Source: Gloeobacter violaceus PCC 7421 | Lineage (GTDB): Bacteria > Cyanobacteriota > Cyanobacteriia > Gloeobacterales > Gloeobacteraceae | Reading direction: 5' to 3' | DNA: 64,000 bases | NCBI RefSeq assembly: GCF_000011385.1 | Contig: NC_005125.1 | Coordinates: 2,666,001 to 2,730,000 of the forward strand | Shown: positions 53,813 through 64,000 of the stretch, one piece after another | Layout: every line of letters begins with the position of its first letter | How positions within the stretch are numbered: position 1 is the first letter of the stretch | Translations under genes and position numbers: made by a program | The notes under the pieces: model-generated | Databases searched by the model: none | What the model saw: the letters and a program-made list of their open reading frames with translations, nothing else | Told to the model about the DNA's origin: nothing

Positions 53813-55072
53813 TCAAAGCGTCAACTGCTGCGGCGATTGCTCGATGAGCTTGGCCAGATCCTGCAGGAAGCGCGCCCCGTCGGTGCCGTAGAAGACCCGG
53901 TGGTCGCCGCTCAAGTTGACTTGCATCTGTTTTTGAATGGCGATGTGGCCCGCCTCGGTAACTACCACCGTCGGTTTGGCGGCACCGATAGCCAGAATGG
54001 CGCTGGTGCCGGGGGGCACAATGGCATCGAAGCGGTCGACCCCGAACATGCCCAGATTCGACAGGGTGAAGTTGCCGCTCGTGTACTCCTCCGGCTGCAG
54101 CTTCTTGAGGCGGGCGCGCTCCACCAGATCTTTCCACTCGCGCGCCAGGGTATAGAGATCTTTGCTGTCGGCGGCGCGCAGCACCGGGGTGATCAGCCCC
54201 CCCTCCTCCATCGCCACCGCCACTGCGACATTGACCGCCGAATGGTAGCGGAGGCCGGATTCGGTGTAGGCGGCAAACAGCAGCGGGTGCTTGGCGAGGG
54301 TAATGGCCACGGCCTTCACCAGCATCGTGGTCACCGTCACGCCCTTCGATTTGACCGACTTGTGCAGTTCGTCGAAAGCATCGGTCGTGATCGTATAACC
54401 GACCCGAAAAGCCGGGATGGCCAGGGCCGCTTCCATGTTACGGTTGACCGCCTGCTGCAGGGCGCTGAAGGCCACCGGCTGACCGCTCGCCGCCGCAGCC
54501 GGGAGCGGGGCAGGGGCGGACGCCGGTTTGGCGGCGGGGGCGGGGGCCGGAGCCTTGGCGCCTGCCGCAGCGCGCTCGACATCTTCACCCACGATCCGGC
54601 CACCGGGACCGCTGCCCGTGATGCTCGCCAGATCCACCCCCAGTTGTTCAGCGAGGCGGCGGGCGTTGGGAGAAGCGACGATCCGGCCGCCGTTGCTGCC
54701 GGAGGAGACTGGAGTTGTGGCGGCCGCCACCGGGGCAGGAGCACTCGGCGCCGGTGCCGGGGTGGGAACCGTCGCAGGTGGTGCGGCGGCAGTGCCGCTT
54801 GGGGGCCGTTTTTTTGCCTCTGCCACCTCCGCCTCGGTCTCGGCAATCAGGGCGATCACCGAGCCTACCGGGGCGCTGCCGCCGTCGCTTACCAGGATGT
54901 TCGCGAGGATGCCCTCGTCAAAAGACTCGACATCCATGTCCGCCTTGTCGGACTCGACGACCAGCAGGATGTCGCTGCGGCTGACCGCATCTCCCTCCTG
55001 CTTCTTCCAGGTGACGATCTTGCCCTCGGTCATCGTCGAGGACAGGGCGGGCATCGTGACTTCGCGTATCAT
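53813..55072 (-). CDS. pdhC: Dihydrolipoamide acetyltransferase (pyruvate dehydrogenase E2)
   Basis: A 419-aa E2 subunit. One lipoyl domain (lipoyl Lys43 in VESDKADMDVE), a Pro/Ala-rich linker, a peripheral-subunit-binding domain (VASPNARRLAEQLGVDLASITGSGPGGRIVGEDVE), a second Pro/Ala linker and the catalytic domain with GDHRVFYGTDGARFL. Pyruvate is favoured over 2-oxoglutarate because cyanobacteria generally lack the 2-oxoglutarate complex; this is inference. It sits between the F1 beta and epsilon genes. Confidence 0.93.
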   Translation of the reverse strand: MIREVTMPALSSTMTEGKIVTWKKQEGDAVSRSDILLVVESDKADMDVESFDEGILANILVSDGGSAPVGSVIALIAETEAEVAEAKKRPPSGTAAAPPATVPTPAPAPSAPAPVAAATTPVSSGSNGGRIVASPNARRLAEQLGVDLASITGSGPGGRIVGEDVERAAAGAKAPAPAPAAKPASAPAPLPAAAASGQPVAFSALQQAVNRNMEAALAIPAFRVGYTITTDAFDELHKSVKSKGVTVTTMLVKAVAITLAKHPLLFAAYTESGLRYHSAVNVAVAVAMEEGGLITPVLRAADSKDLYTLAREWKDLVERARLKKLQPEEYTSGNFTLSNLGMFGVDRFDAIVPPGTSAILAIGAAKPTVVVTEAGHIAIQKQMQVNLSGDHRVFYGTDGARFLQDLAKLIEQSPQQLTL

Positions 55073-55119
55073 CGGCGTCTGCGTAACAAATCACAACAGA
55101 TACTATCATCTCCGCTTCT

Positions 55120-55158
55120 AAAAAACCGCCACCCCCGGCGGTGCGGCGGCGGCGGTTC
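55120..55158 (-). terminator. Intrinsic terminator after the F1 beta gene
   Basis: On the minus strand a stem AACCGCC / GGCGGTT with GC-rich loop is followed by TTTTTT, 20 bp past the beta-subunit stop. It would separate the beta transcript from pdhC-atpC. Confidence 0.75.
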
Positions 55159-55175
55159 GGGTGAGCCAGAAGTCT

Positions 55176-56621
<1,446 letters not shown>

Positions 56622-56739
56622 TCAAGATACCTTCGCTCGCAATGTAGCACAATCTGTAACAATTCCCGCGTCCGCTTTGGTCTGGGGCAAGCTGGAGGCG
56701 ACCCTTTGCCTGTGCCGTGTTTATTAGGGAGTCGATGGA

Positions 56740-57303
56740 ATGTCTCTGGGCAAACACCTGATCCTTCCGGCCGCCTGCGCGCTGCTCTGCGGCGCCGGTG
56801 CCGCCGCCGCCATCCAATTCAGTTCGGGCGAGACGGCCTTCAACGGACCCCTGCGGCTTTTGCGCTCGGCGGTCAGCCAGGTGACGATCGAAGACTATCC
56901 GGCGTACTACCAGTTCGCAGTCGAAGCGCCCGGTAGCCTCGACGAACCGCTGGCCCGCCTCGATATCGGCCTGCCCACCGAGTACGGTCCTTTCGGGCTC
57001 AATCTGCCCAATCCGTCCCAGGTGCGCGCCTTCATCCCGACCCAGCCCTACGTCCAGGCGCCCCAGTATCCCGAACGGGTCCTGCCGGTCAGCGCCAGGG
57101 TGAGTGAGCAAGTGATCAGCGTCGTCTTCGACCCGCCGGTCGGACCCGGCAACGTCGTCACCGTCGAGTGGGGTCCGGTGCGCAATCCGCGCATGGACGG
57201 CAACTATTTGTTTGAGGTAAATGCCTTTCCGCCGGGGGCAATGGCGCGCTCGATGTACGTCGGTATCGGGCGGATCGTCATCCGCCGGGGCGGACGCGGA
57301 TAG
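56740..57303 (+). CDS. DUF2808 exported protein (second copy)
   Basis: A 187-aa protein with a signal peptide (LILPAACALLCGAGAAAA) and the DUF2808 pattern: DYPAYYQFAVEAPGSLDEPLARLDIGLPTEYG, VISVVFDPPVGPGNVVTVEWGPVRNPRMDGNYLFEVNAFPPG. Paralogue of the gene at 12837. Function unknown; exported. A strong candidate ribosome site is not evident. Confidence 0.85.
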   Translation: MSLGKHLILPAACALLCGAGAAAAIQFSSGETAFNGPLRLLRSAVSQVTIEDYPAYYQFAVEAPGSLDEPLARLDIGLPTEYGPFGLNLPNPSQVRAFIPTQPYVQAPQYPERVLPVSARVSEQVISVVFDPPVGPGNVVTVEWGPVRNPRMDGNYLFEVNAFPPGAMARSMYVGIGRIVIRRGGRG

Positions 57304-57440
57304 CGGTTTTGAGCCGCTTGAGCGCCCTGCACCCGGCCGGTTCGCTATCTGCCGCAATGGACCGAAATACCGATGCCACTTCCACCCAGATCCAATTGGA
57401 GGCGCTACAATCAGGGAGATTCGAGAGGGTCATGAATTTT

Positions 57441-57465
57441 TAGTCAAATCTGTGGATTTTGACTA
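57441..57465 (+). terminator. Inverted repeat with T-run between DUF2808 and sigA
   Basis: TAGTCAAA and TTTGACTA pair around a 9-nt loop, and TTTTT follows. It is either the terminator of the DUF2808 gene (138 bp past its stop) or an operator in the sigA leader. The rest of 57304-57644 holds no gene and should contain the sigA promoter, which I cannot place. Confidence 0.5.
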
Positions 57466-57644
57466 TTTTTGATAGCGTGTGAGCGTGTCAGGCAGTTGCT
57501 TCGCTCCCACCTTTTAAACAGGACTACCCTGAAGGGGACCGATCAACCTTGCATCCGGTGCGTGCGACGATTTTTCTTCCGAACGGAAGAGTATAAAGGA
57601 CACGGTTTGTCTGTTCTGGATCCGCTATTTATGAGGAGTGCAGC

Positions 57645-58847
<1,203 letters not shown>

Positions 58848-58853
58848 GAGTCC

Positions 58854-61199
58854 ATGGGCGCTCGTGCATTCAAACCCGGTTGGACGAGCGTCGCAGCGGC
58901 GCTGTCCAGACTGGATCTTGGATTGCTGGCGATCGGCTACGCGGTGTTGCTTACTCTGCGCAATTCCTATTCTGAGATCGCCCGCTGGCCCTGGTGCTTG
59001 TTGCCCCAGGGCCTGCTGCTGTTGGGGGCGCTCCAGGCGACTGTTCACTGTCGGAGGCTGGGGCAGCCGTTTGACGCGCTGGTGGGTTTGACGGTGGCGG
59101 CATTGGTGGTCAGTGCCGCGCTTTCCCCGGATCCCGAGCGCAGCTGGTGGTACGCGACGATGGCGGGCGGCTACTTTGCGCTGCTTTACGGTTTTTCGGG
59201 CCGCTGGCCGCGGGGAGTCCCGCTGCTGGGCATCGTTGCCCTCGCCCAGGTGCTGGTCAGCGTCGCGGGTCTTTACCAGTACGCGCTGCTGGTGGTGATT
59301 CCCGAGTGGCAGGCTGGACCGCCTTTTCACTTTTTTAACAACGTCTACCCGCTGGGCCATCACAATTTTGGCAGCGGTTTGTTGTCGCTGACGCTGCCGG
59401 TGACGCTGGCGCTCGCCCTGGCTCGACCCGGCAAAGGGCGGTGGTTGTGGGGACTGTCGGGGCTTTTGGGTTTGGCGCTGCTCTTTTCGACCCAATCGCG
59501 CGGCGGCTGGTTGGGGGCCTTGGCCGGTTGTGTCCTCGTCTGTGGGCTGCTCATCCGGCTGGACCGGCGGGCCTGGCTTGCCCTGGGGGCGGCAGGCGGT
59601 GTGCTCCTTGCCGTCGGCATGCTGTCGCTCACCTTTGCCAGCACCAAATCGCAGTTGTTTTTGCAGGGCCGCGACATCAGCGCCGCCCAGCGGTGGGTTT
59701 TCTGGCAGACGGGGGTGCGCCTGTGGCTCGATCACCCGCTGTTTGGTGTAGGCCAGGGGGTGACCGGTTTTTTGTTCCCGGGCTACCGCAGCGAGATCGA
59801 CCCCTGGATGGCCCGCACGGCCCAACAACTGCACAGCACCCCCGTACATCTGCTCGCCGAAACCGGTCTTGCAGGTCTGGCCGCTTACCTGGGGTGGCTG
59901 GGGGGCTGCGCGCTGGCGATTGGACGGTTGCTCAGCCGCGAACGGACTGCCGCCGCCGCCCTGGCGGGTGCTCTGGCGGGTTATGCCGTCTCCAGCCTCA
60001 CCGACTTTCAGCTCGAGAACCCGGCGATTGCGCTGACACTGGTGCTGCTGGCTGCCGAACTGGTGCGGTTGAGCCATCCCGAACCGCCCCTGGCTGTGCC
60101 TGGATTGCGACCGCTGGCCGTCCTGCTGCTCGCCGCCGTGCTCTCGGGCTGGGTGCGCATCGACCGGGGCTGGCAAAAAGCGGACCAGGCCTTTGCCTTG
60201 CGCCGCCGGGGCGACATTCCTGCCTTTATCGAAGCGATGCGGCAGGCCGAAAGCCTGGATCCCCGCCAGCCTTACTATCCGCTGCAAACGGCCCAGACGC
60301 TGCTTTTTGCCGCCCGCAGGCTGGAGGAAGCGGACCCGCGCCGGGCGCAGTGGATCGCCGTCGCCAATCGGGCCGCTGAGCGGGCCGTCCGGCTATTGCC
60401 CACCGACCCTTTTACCCTGACCGCCTCCGGCTGGCTGCACTACTACCGGGGAGAACTTTCCCAGGCGGCCGGACGCTTTGGCGAGGCGTTGCGCTATGAC
60501 CCGACGACCACCGCGACGCTGCGGTTGGGCCTCGGCCTGACCCTGGCGGCCCAGGGCGAAACCGAGGCGGCCCTGCCGCACCTCAAAGCCGAGCTGTTGC
60601 TCTTCCCGGATCAGTGGACCGACGAGCGCTGGCACACCGGGGCACTGAGCGCCCTGGCTCCCCGCCTCGCCCGCGAGGCCCTTACCGTCTACGACCGGCT
60701 TCTGGCGCGCTATCCGATGGAGCACGACGCTCTCTACCTGCGCTCGACGCTCTGGTTGTGGCTCGGTCGCCCTGAGCAGGCCCTCCAAAGCCTGAATGCA
60801 ATGCCTGCCACCCAGACGGTCCAGCCCGACATGCCCATCGCCCTGCGCCTGCCCTGGCGCGTCACGGCCGGGCGGGCGGCGGGTGTGCGCATCCTGGCGC
60901 TGCGGCAAGCGGGTCGGCGCGAGCAGGCGGAAGAAGCGATCGAAGCGTTGGCCGGCTCCGAACTGAGAACGGCCCGCTGTCTGGCCGACGCCTTCGCCCA
61001 GCCGGTGGCCCGAGCAAAGGAGCGCTACTACGTCGCCAACGGCCAGGACTATTTTCTGTTGCGCCGCACCGGCGGCCCGGTGCTCGAATTTTACGAGCCG
61101 CTGCATCTGAAGACCTGGGCGGCGATGGACTGTGTCACCTACGGCGGCGACGGGCGCAACTGGCGGCTACCGACGGCCGGGTGGCTGCCGGTTCAATAG
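58854..61199 (+). CDS. O-antigen ligase-like membrane protein with TPR-like C-terminal half
   Basis: The 781-aa protein begins 6 bp after the sigA stop. The N-terminal 430 residues have about 12 membrane helices and the Wzy/WaaL signature (STQSRGGWLGALAG, QRWVFWQTGVRLWLDHPLFGVGQG, HLLAETGLAGLAAYLGW). The C-terminal 340 residues are soluble helical repeats (tetratricopeptide-like: GWLHYYRGELSQAAGRFGEALRYDP, TLRLGLGLTLAAQGETEAALPHLKAEL). It probably transfers or polymerises surface polysaccharide. IctB-like relatives exist in cyanobacteria. Confidence 0.88.
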   Translation: MGARAFKPGWTSVAAALSRLDLGLLAIGYAVLLTLRNSYSEIARWPWCLLPQGLLLLGALQATVHCRRLGQPFDALVGLTVAALVVSAALSPDPERSWWYATMAGGYFALLYGFSGRWPRGVPLLGIVALAQVLVSVAGLYQYALLVVIPEWQAGPPFHFFNNVYPLGHHNFGSGLLSLTLPVTLALALARPGKGRWLWGLSGLLGLALLFSTQSRGGWLGALAGCVLVCGLLIRLDRRAWLALGAAGGVLLAVGMLSLTFASTKSQLFLQGRDISAAQRWVFWQTGVRLWLDHPLFGVGQGVTGFLFPGYRSEIDPWMARTAQQLHSTPVHLLAETGLAGLAAYLGWLGGCALAIGRLLSRERTAAAALAGALAGYAVSSLTDFQLENPAIALTLVLLAAELVRLSHPEPPLAVPGLRPLAVLLLAAVLSGWVRIDRGWQKADQAFALRRRGDIPAFIEAMRQAESLDPRQPYYPLQTAQTLLFAARRLEEADPRRAQWIAVANRAAERAVRLLPTDPFTLTASGWLHYYRGELSQAAGRFGEALRYDPTTTATLRLGLGLTLAAQGETEAALPHLKAELLLFPDQWTDERWHTGALSALAPRLAREALTVYDRLLARYPMEHDALYLRSTLWLWLGRPEQALQSLNAMPATQTVQPDMPIALRLPWRVTAGRAAGVRILALRQAGRREQAEEAIEALAGSELRTARCLADAFAQPVARAKERYYVANGQDYFLLRRTGGPVLEFYEPLHLKTWAAMDCVTYGGDGRNWRLPTAGWLPVQ

Positions 61200-61238
61200 G
61201 CCATAATTCGAGAAAGACGCCCAAGCGCTGCCAATCCG

Positions 61239-61697
61239 ATGGCTCAAGATTGGTCCCATTTGGCAAGCACGTCGCACTATCTGACGGCTGTGGAGATCCA
61301 GCATGCCCTCGAAGATGGCGACCTCCAGGCGGCCCGCGAAGGCATCGCCGCCCTTACCGAGGCGATGAGCCGCTCGGACAGACGCGCCTTGCGCTCACAG
61401 CTGATTCGATTGATGGCGCACATCATCCAGTGGGAAACTCAACCCGAGCGCCGCACACGCAGCTGGCTTGTCACTATCCACGGCAGCCGCCGCGAAATCG
61501 AGGATCTTTGCGAAGATACGCCATCACTTACCCGAAAAGTGATCGAGGAAGAACTTTGGGCGCGGTGTCTGTCGGCGGCCTTGCGTGAAGCCGAGGACGA
61601 AATGGGAGTCCGGGCCAAGCAGCGGGAATTGAGCTGGCAGGTAGTATTTGAAACCGAGTACCGCTTGCCGTTGGACGGCGAACAGTTCGACCTGTAA
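61239..61697 (+). CDS. DUF29 family protein (second copy)
   Basis: 152 aa; DUF29 pattern shifted: LEDGDLQAAREGIAALTEAMSRSDRRALRSQLIRLMAHIIQWETQPERRTRSWLVTIHGSRREIEDLCEDTPSL. Function unknown. Same family as the gene at 8593 but divergent. The ATG at 61239 is the first in frame. Confidence 0.75.
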   Translation: MAQDWSHLASTSHYLTAVEIQHALEDGDLQAAREGIAALTEAMSRSDRRALRSQLIRLMAHIIQWETQPERRTRSWLVTIHGSRREIEDLCEDTPSLTRKVIEEELWARCLSAALREAEDEMGVRAKQRELSWQVVFETEYRLPLDGEQFDL

Positions 61698-61723
61698 CAA
61701 CTGGCGTGCCCTGATCGGCGGTT

Positions 61724-62401
61724 TCATAGCCCTCCAGGAGCCTCGCCCAACTGCCGCAACCGCTGCTCCAAAGCGGCAATCTTTGCCCGCTCTTGCTCCA
61801 TCTGTTCTTCAGGAGTGGGCAGCCTGCGACCGTCTTGGTCGAACCAGTAAAGCCACTCGCGTTGCCAGCCTTTATAAGTGCCTTCGCCGCGTCCGAGACC
61901 CAGGCCCACTTCCTGCATCCAGAAGGGCTCCGTCTCCTGCCGATGATAATTGCCGCCCACAAGCCGGTACGCGGCAAAGGGACTTTGCTGACGGCGGCGC
62001 ATGGGGTTGTAAATCACGTAGTAAGGAATCTCCAACTGCTGGTAGAGCGCCAGTTTGCTGCCATATTCACCCCGATACGTCCGGGAGACGATTTCCAACA
62101 CGAGTACCGGCAGAGCACCCTCCTCCCAGACGACATAGCTGGGGCGGCCGTACTCGCCCTTGTGGCGTTGCACTCCCAGACTCAGGAAGCCGTCTGGGAC
62201 CACCGGCTCCTCATCAGGAGCATAGTAAAGGCCCAGGTTCGCACCGAAAAACCAGTCCGTGCGAGCGGCCCAGGCCAGCGAGAGAATCGCGGACAGCAAA
62301 CTGGCCACTTCCACCTGAAGCTCATTGTCCAAGGGTTTTCCGTCCGAGTCAGGCAACTGCTCAGCGGTGGGTAACGGCTCGGCAGGGTTGGACTGAAACA
62401 T
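61724..62401 (-). CDS. Uma2/DUF820 putative endonuclease
   Basis: A 225-aa protein of the restriction-endonuclease-like Uma2 family, common in cyanobacteria: ANLGLYYAPDEEPVVPDGFLSLG (PD), LPVLVLEIVSRTYRGEYGSKLALYQQLEIPYYVIYNPM (ExxS..K). The PD...E.K active-site pattern is intact. A coiled C-terminus (EEQMEQERAKIAALEQRLRQLG) ends it. Target unknown. Confidence 0.9.
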   Translation of the reverse strand: MFQSNPAEPLPTAEQLPDSDGKPLDNELQVEVASLLSAILSLAWAARTDWFFGANLGLYYAPDEEPVVPDGFLSLGVQRHKGEYGRPSYVVWEEGALPVLVLEIVSRTYRGEYGSKLALYQQLEIPYYVIYNPMRRRQQSPFAAYRLVGGNYHRQETEPFWMQEVGLGLGRGEGTYKGWQREWLYWFDQDGRRLPTPEEQMEQERAKIAALEQRLRQLGEAPGGL

Positions 62402-62450
62402 AGTGGCCCTCGCTACCTGCCTCCAGTTTAGTTACTAGGTTTATTCGCGG

Positions 62451-63320
62451 TCACAATTGGCCTTCCTGAGTATCAGCTAATCCGGCTTCTTGAATAGCCC
62501 GAGCCAGCATCTCTGAAAGGCCCAGGCTCTGTGACCAGCTGTCAAGATGCAATCGATCCAGTTTTTCAGCCTGAATTTTTAGAACTCCCAACACGTCGCG
62601 CCACTGCTGGCTGGATGTCTGCTCTCCCAACCGGTACCAGAGCAGTTTTTGCAAGATGATGTCCTCTGCGGTATAGATCCACAGATATCCAGGTGGGTTC
62701 TCGCGAACGGCGACCCGCTGTCGGCGCTCCATGGCTGCTCTTGTAAAGGGTTGCTCACCAAGAACGAAAACATCGAGCTTCTGGAGCGTCTCCAGCTCGA
62801 TGGCGTTGAAGGATGGGAAGTCGGCCTGCGCGCCCAAGGCTGCGTAAATTGCACTCTCACTGATGTAATAACTGGATTGGAAGGCTTCGATGAGAGCAGC
62901 AGCCTGCTGTCCCTGCAAATCCGCAACCACATCGAGGTCCATGGTCGCGCGCGGCTCTCCCAAAATGGAACTCGCCAGAGAGCCGCCGACCAGATAGGGA
63001 ATTTTTAATCTGTCTAGAATATCGGCTATTTCTAAAGCAAAAGTAATCGGATCTCCAACCATCCAACCGGTTCCAAGAGGTACTACTTTGATCGCCCAGT
63101 TCCCACCTAACCATCGTAGAGCGTAGTGCTGACGTCGCTCCAGCTTCTCTATGTCGGGGTACTGCTGACAGATACCGGCGTAACAGAGCCTTTGCAGTCC
63201 CACGGTGAGCCCTTGAACCCGTTTTGCCTTTTGATGCGCAGGCAAATCCCGCAGGGCGCAGATCAAGAAGCGCTCCATCTCAAGGCTGGTGTCTCTTGCT
63301 TGCAGACGATACATGACCAT
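62451..63320 (-). CDS. Nucleotidyltransferase-like protein
   Basis: A 289-aa protein. The second half shows the nucleotidyltransferase fold: IPYLVGGSLASSILGEPRATMDLDVVADL, with the GG/GS and DLDVV pattern, and PPGYLWIYTAEDIILQKLLWYRLGEQTSSQQWRDVLGVLKI, as in MNT/AbiEii-like proteins. An N-terminal domain of about 100 residues is unrecognised. It may be a toxin- or defence-related nucleotidyltransferase; no antitoxin is adjacent. Confidence 0.75.
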   Translation of the reverse strand: MVMYRLQARDTSLEMERFLICALRDLPAHQKAKRVQGLTVGLQRLCYAGICQQYPDIEKLERRQHYALRWLGGNWAIKVVPLGTGWMVGDPITFALEIADILDRLKIPYLVGGSLASSILGEPRATMDLDVVADLQGQQAAALIEAFQSSYYISESAIYAALGAQADFPSFNAIELETLQKLDVFVLGEQPFTRAAMERRQRVAVRENPPGYLWIYTAEDIILQKLLWYRLGEQTSSQQWRDVLGVLKIQAEKLDRLHLDSWSQSLGLSEMLARAIQEAGLADTQEGQL

Positions 63321-63384
63321 ACCTTAGCAAACGAGAAATGGCCGCAAATTGAATCATTTGCGGCCATCGAGATAAAACCGGAAG

Positions 63385-64000
63385 CTACACCGCCGCCGCG
63401 GTCTGGATCGCCTGCTTGAGGGTCGCCGCTTTGTCGGTGTGCTCCCAGGGCAAGTCGAGGTCGGGGCGACCGAGGTGGCCGTAGGCAGCCACGTCCTGGT
63501 AGAAGCGGCCACCGCGCTGGGCGGGCAGGCGGCACAGGTCGAAGTCGCGGAGGATGGCCGCCGGGCGCAAATCGAAGTGCTCGCGCACCAGAAGCATCAA
63601 AGCCTCGTCCGAGACGCGGCCGGTGCCGAAGGTCTCCACAAAGATGCTCACCGGTCGGGCAACCCCGATGGCATAAGCCACCTGCACTTCGCAGCGGTCG
63701 GCCAGTTCCGCCGCCACGATGTTTTTGGCGACGTAGCGCGCCGCGTAGGCGGCGGAGCGGTCCACCTTGGTGGGATCTTTGCCGGAGAAGGCGCCGCCGC
63801 CGTGGCGGGCATAGCCGCCGTAGGTATCCACGATGATCTTGCGGCCGGTGAGCCCCGAGTCTCCCTGCGGACCGCCGATTACAAACCGGCCGGAGGGATT
63901 GACCAACAAGCGGGTCTGGGCGTCGGGGCGGATGTCAAGATCCGCGAAGACCGGGCCGATCACGTGGGTTTGCAGGTCGGCTTTGATGCGCGCCTGCACC
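63385..64000 (-). CDS. metK: S-adenosylmethionine synthase, C-terminal half
   Basis: 205 residues and the stop are in the window; the start is beyond the right edge. Signatures: [59 protein letters not shown] and the [13 protein letters not shown] strand. It makes S-adenosylmethionine from methionine and ATP. Confidence 0.97.
   Translation of the reverse strand, partial: VQARIKADLQTHVIGPVFADLDIRPDAQTRLLVNPSGRFVIGGPQGDSGLTGRKIIVDTYGGYARHGGGAFSGKDPTKVDRSAAYAARYVAKNIVAAELADRCEVQVAYAIGVARPVSIFVETFGTGRVSDEALMLLVREHFDLRPAAILRDFDLCRLPAQRGGRFYQDVAAYGHLGRPDLDLPWEHTDKAATLKQAIQTAAAV

Overview
The window is a GC-rich (about 60% or more) bacterial chromosome segment from a cyanobacterium. The evidence is NdhD, a SigA-type sigma factor, a BciB-like divinyl chlorophyllide reductase, a CbiG-CobJ fusion, a plastid-lipid-associated (fibrillin) protein, a RuBisCO-activase-like ATPase and many cyanobacterial families of unknown function (DUF29 twice, DUF2808 twice, DUF1816, TIGR02652). 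High GC, scattered housekeeping genes and an E2 gene inserted between the F1 beta and epsilon genes fit a deep-branching, thylakoid-less Gloeobacter-type organism. This assignment is from memory of the lineage, not from a search.

Layout. 0-9.5 kb: yebC, a DEAD-box helicase, a metallophosphoesterase with a coiled-coil insert, two small exported proteins, aroB, cysE, DUF29 and RidA. 9.6-22.2 kb: msrA, a YidD-like gene, tRNA-Pro(GGG) with its terminator, a ketoacyl synthase, proS, a cytosine deaminase, the rbp-rpsU pair (RRM protein and ribosomal protein S21), clpS, a pirin and a class II aldolase. 22.2-23.6 kb: a short AT-richer accessory patch with an intact parD antitoxin, a decayed parE toxin and a pentapeptide-repeat protein. 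23.6-36.4 kb: ndhD, an LpxB-related protein overlapping an MFS exporter, an M20 amidohydrolase, malate dehydrogenase, a BciB-like protein, the CbiG-CobJ fusion and an S41 protease. 36.4-40.2 kb: a second AT-richer patch with an AIPR-family phage-defence gene and an ISXO2 relic, followed by a 6-oxocamphor-hydrolase-like crotonase, a short-chain dehydrogenase split by an in-frame TGA, and a divergent LysR regulator. 41-47.8 kb: fibrillin, HEAT repeat, trpC with a coupled small gene, hisS and a GT2 glycosyltransferase. 47.8-50.2 kb: an insertion-sequence graveyard (IS982 fragment, IS256-family element, IS4-type fragment). 50.3-64 kb: aldose epimerase, a 2Fe-2S thioredoxin-like protein, Dps, the Rca-like ATPase, atpC-pdhC-atp beta, sigA with an O-antigen-ligase-like protein, DUF29, Uma2, a nucleotidyltransferase-like gene and the C-terminal half of metK.

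The most unusual observation is in the IS256 transposase. It carries three 21-bp palindromes sharing the core CGTTG-NNN-CAACG. Each is flanked by a 4-5 bp direct repeat, and each can be removed exactly (24, 24 and 25 bp) to restore a normal IS256 transposase; the 25-bp one causes the frameshift. They look like a family of very small mobile palindromic elements. Other points worth checking are a Lys-to-Glu change at the likely nuclease lysine of the AIPR protein, the orphan parD, the SDR gene with a single internal TGA, and the E2 gene between the ATP synthase genes.
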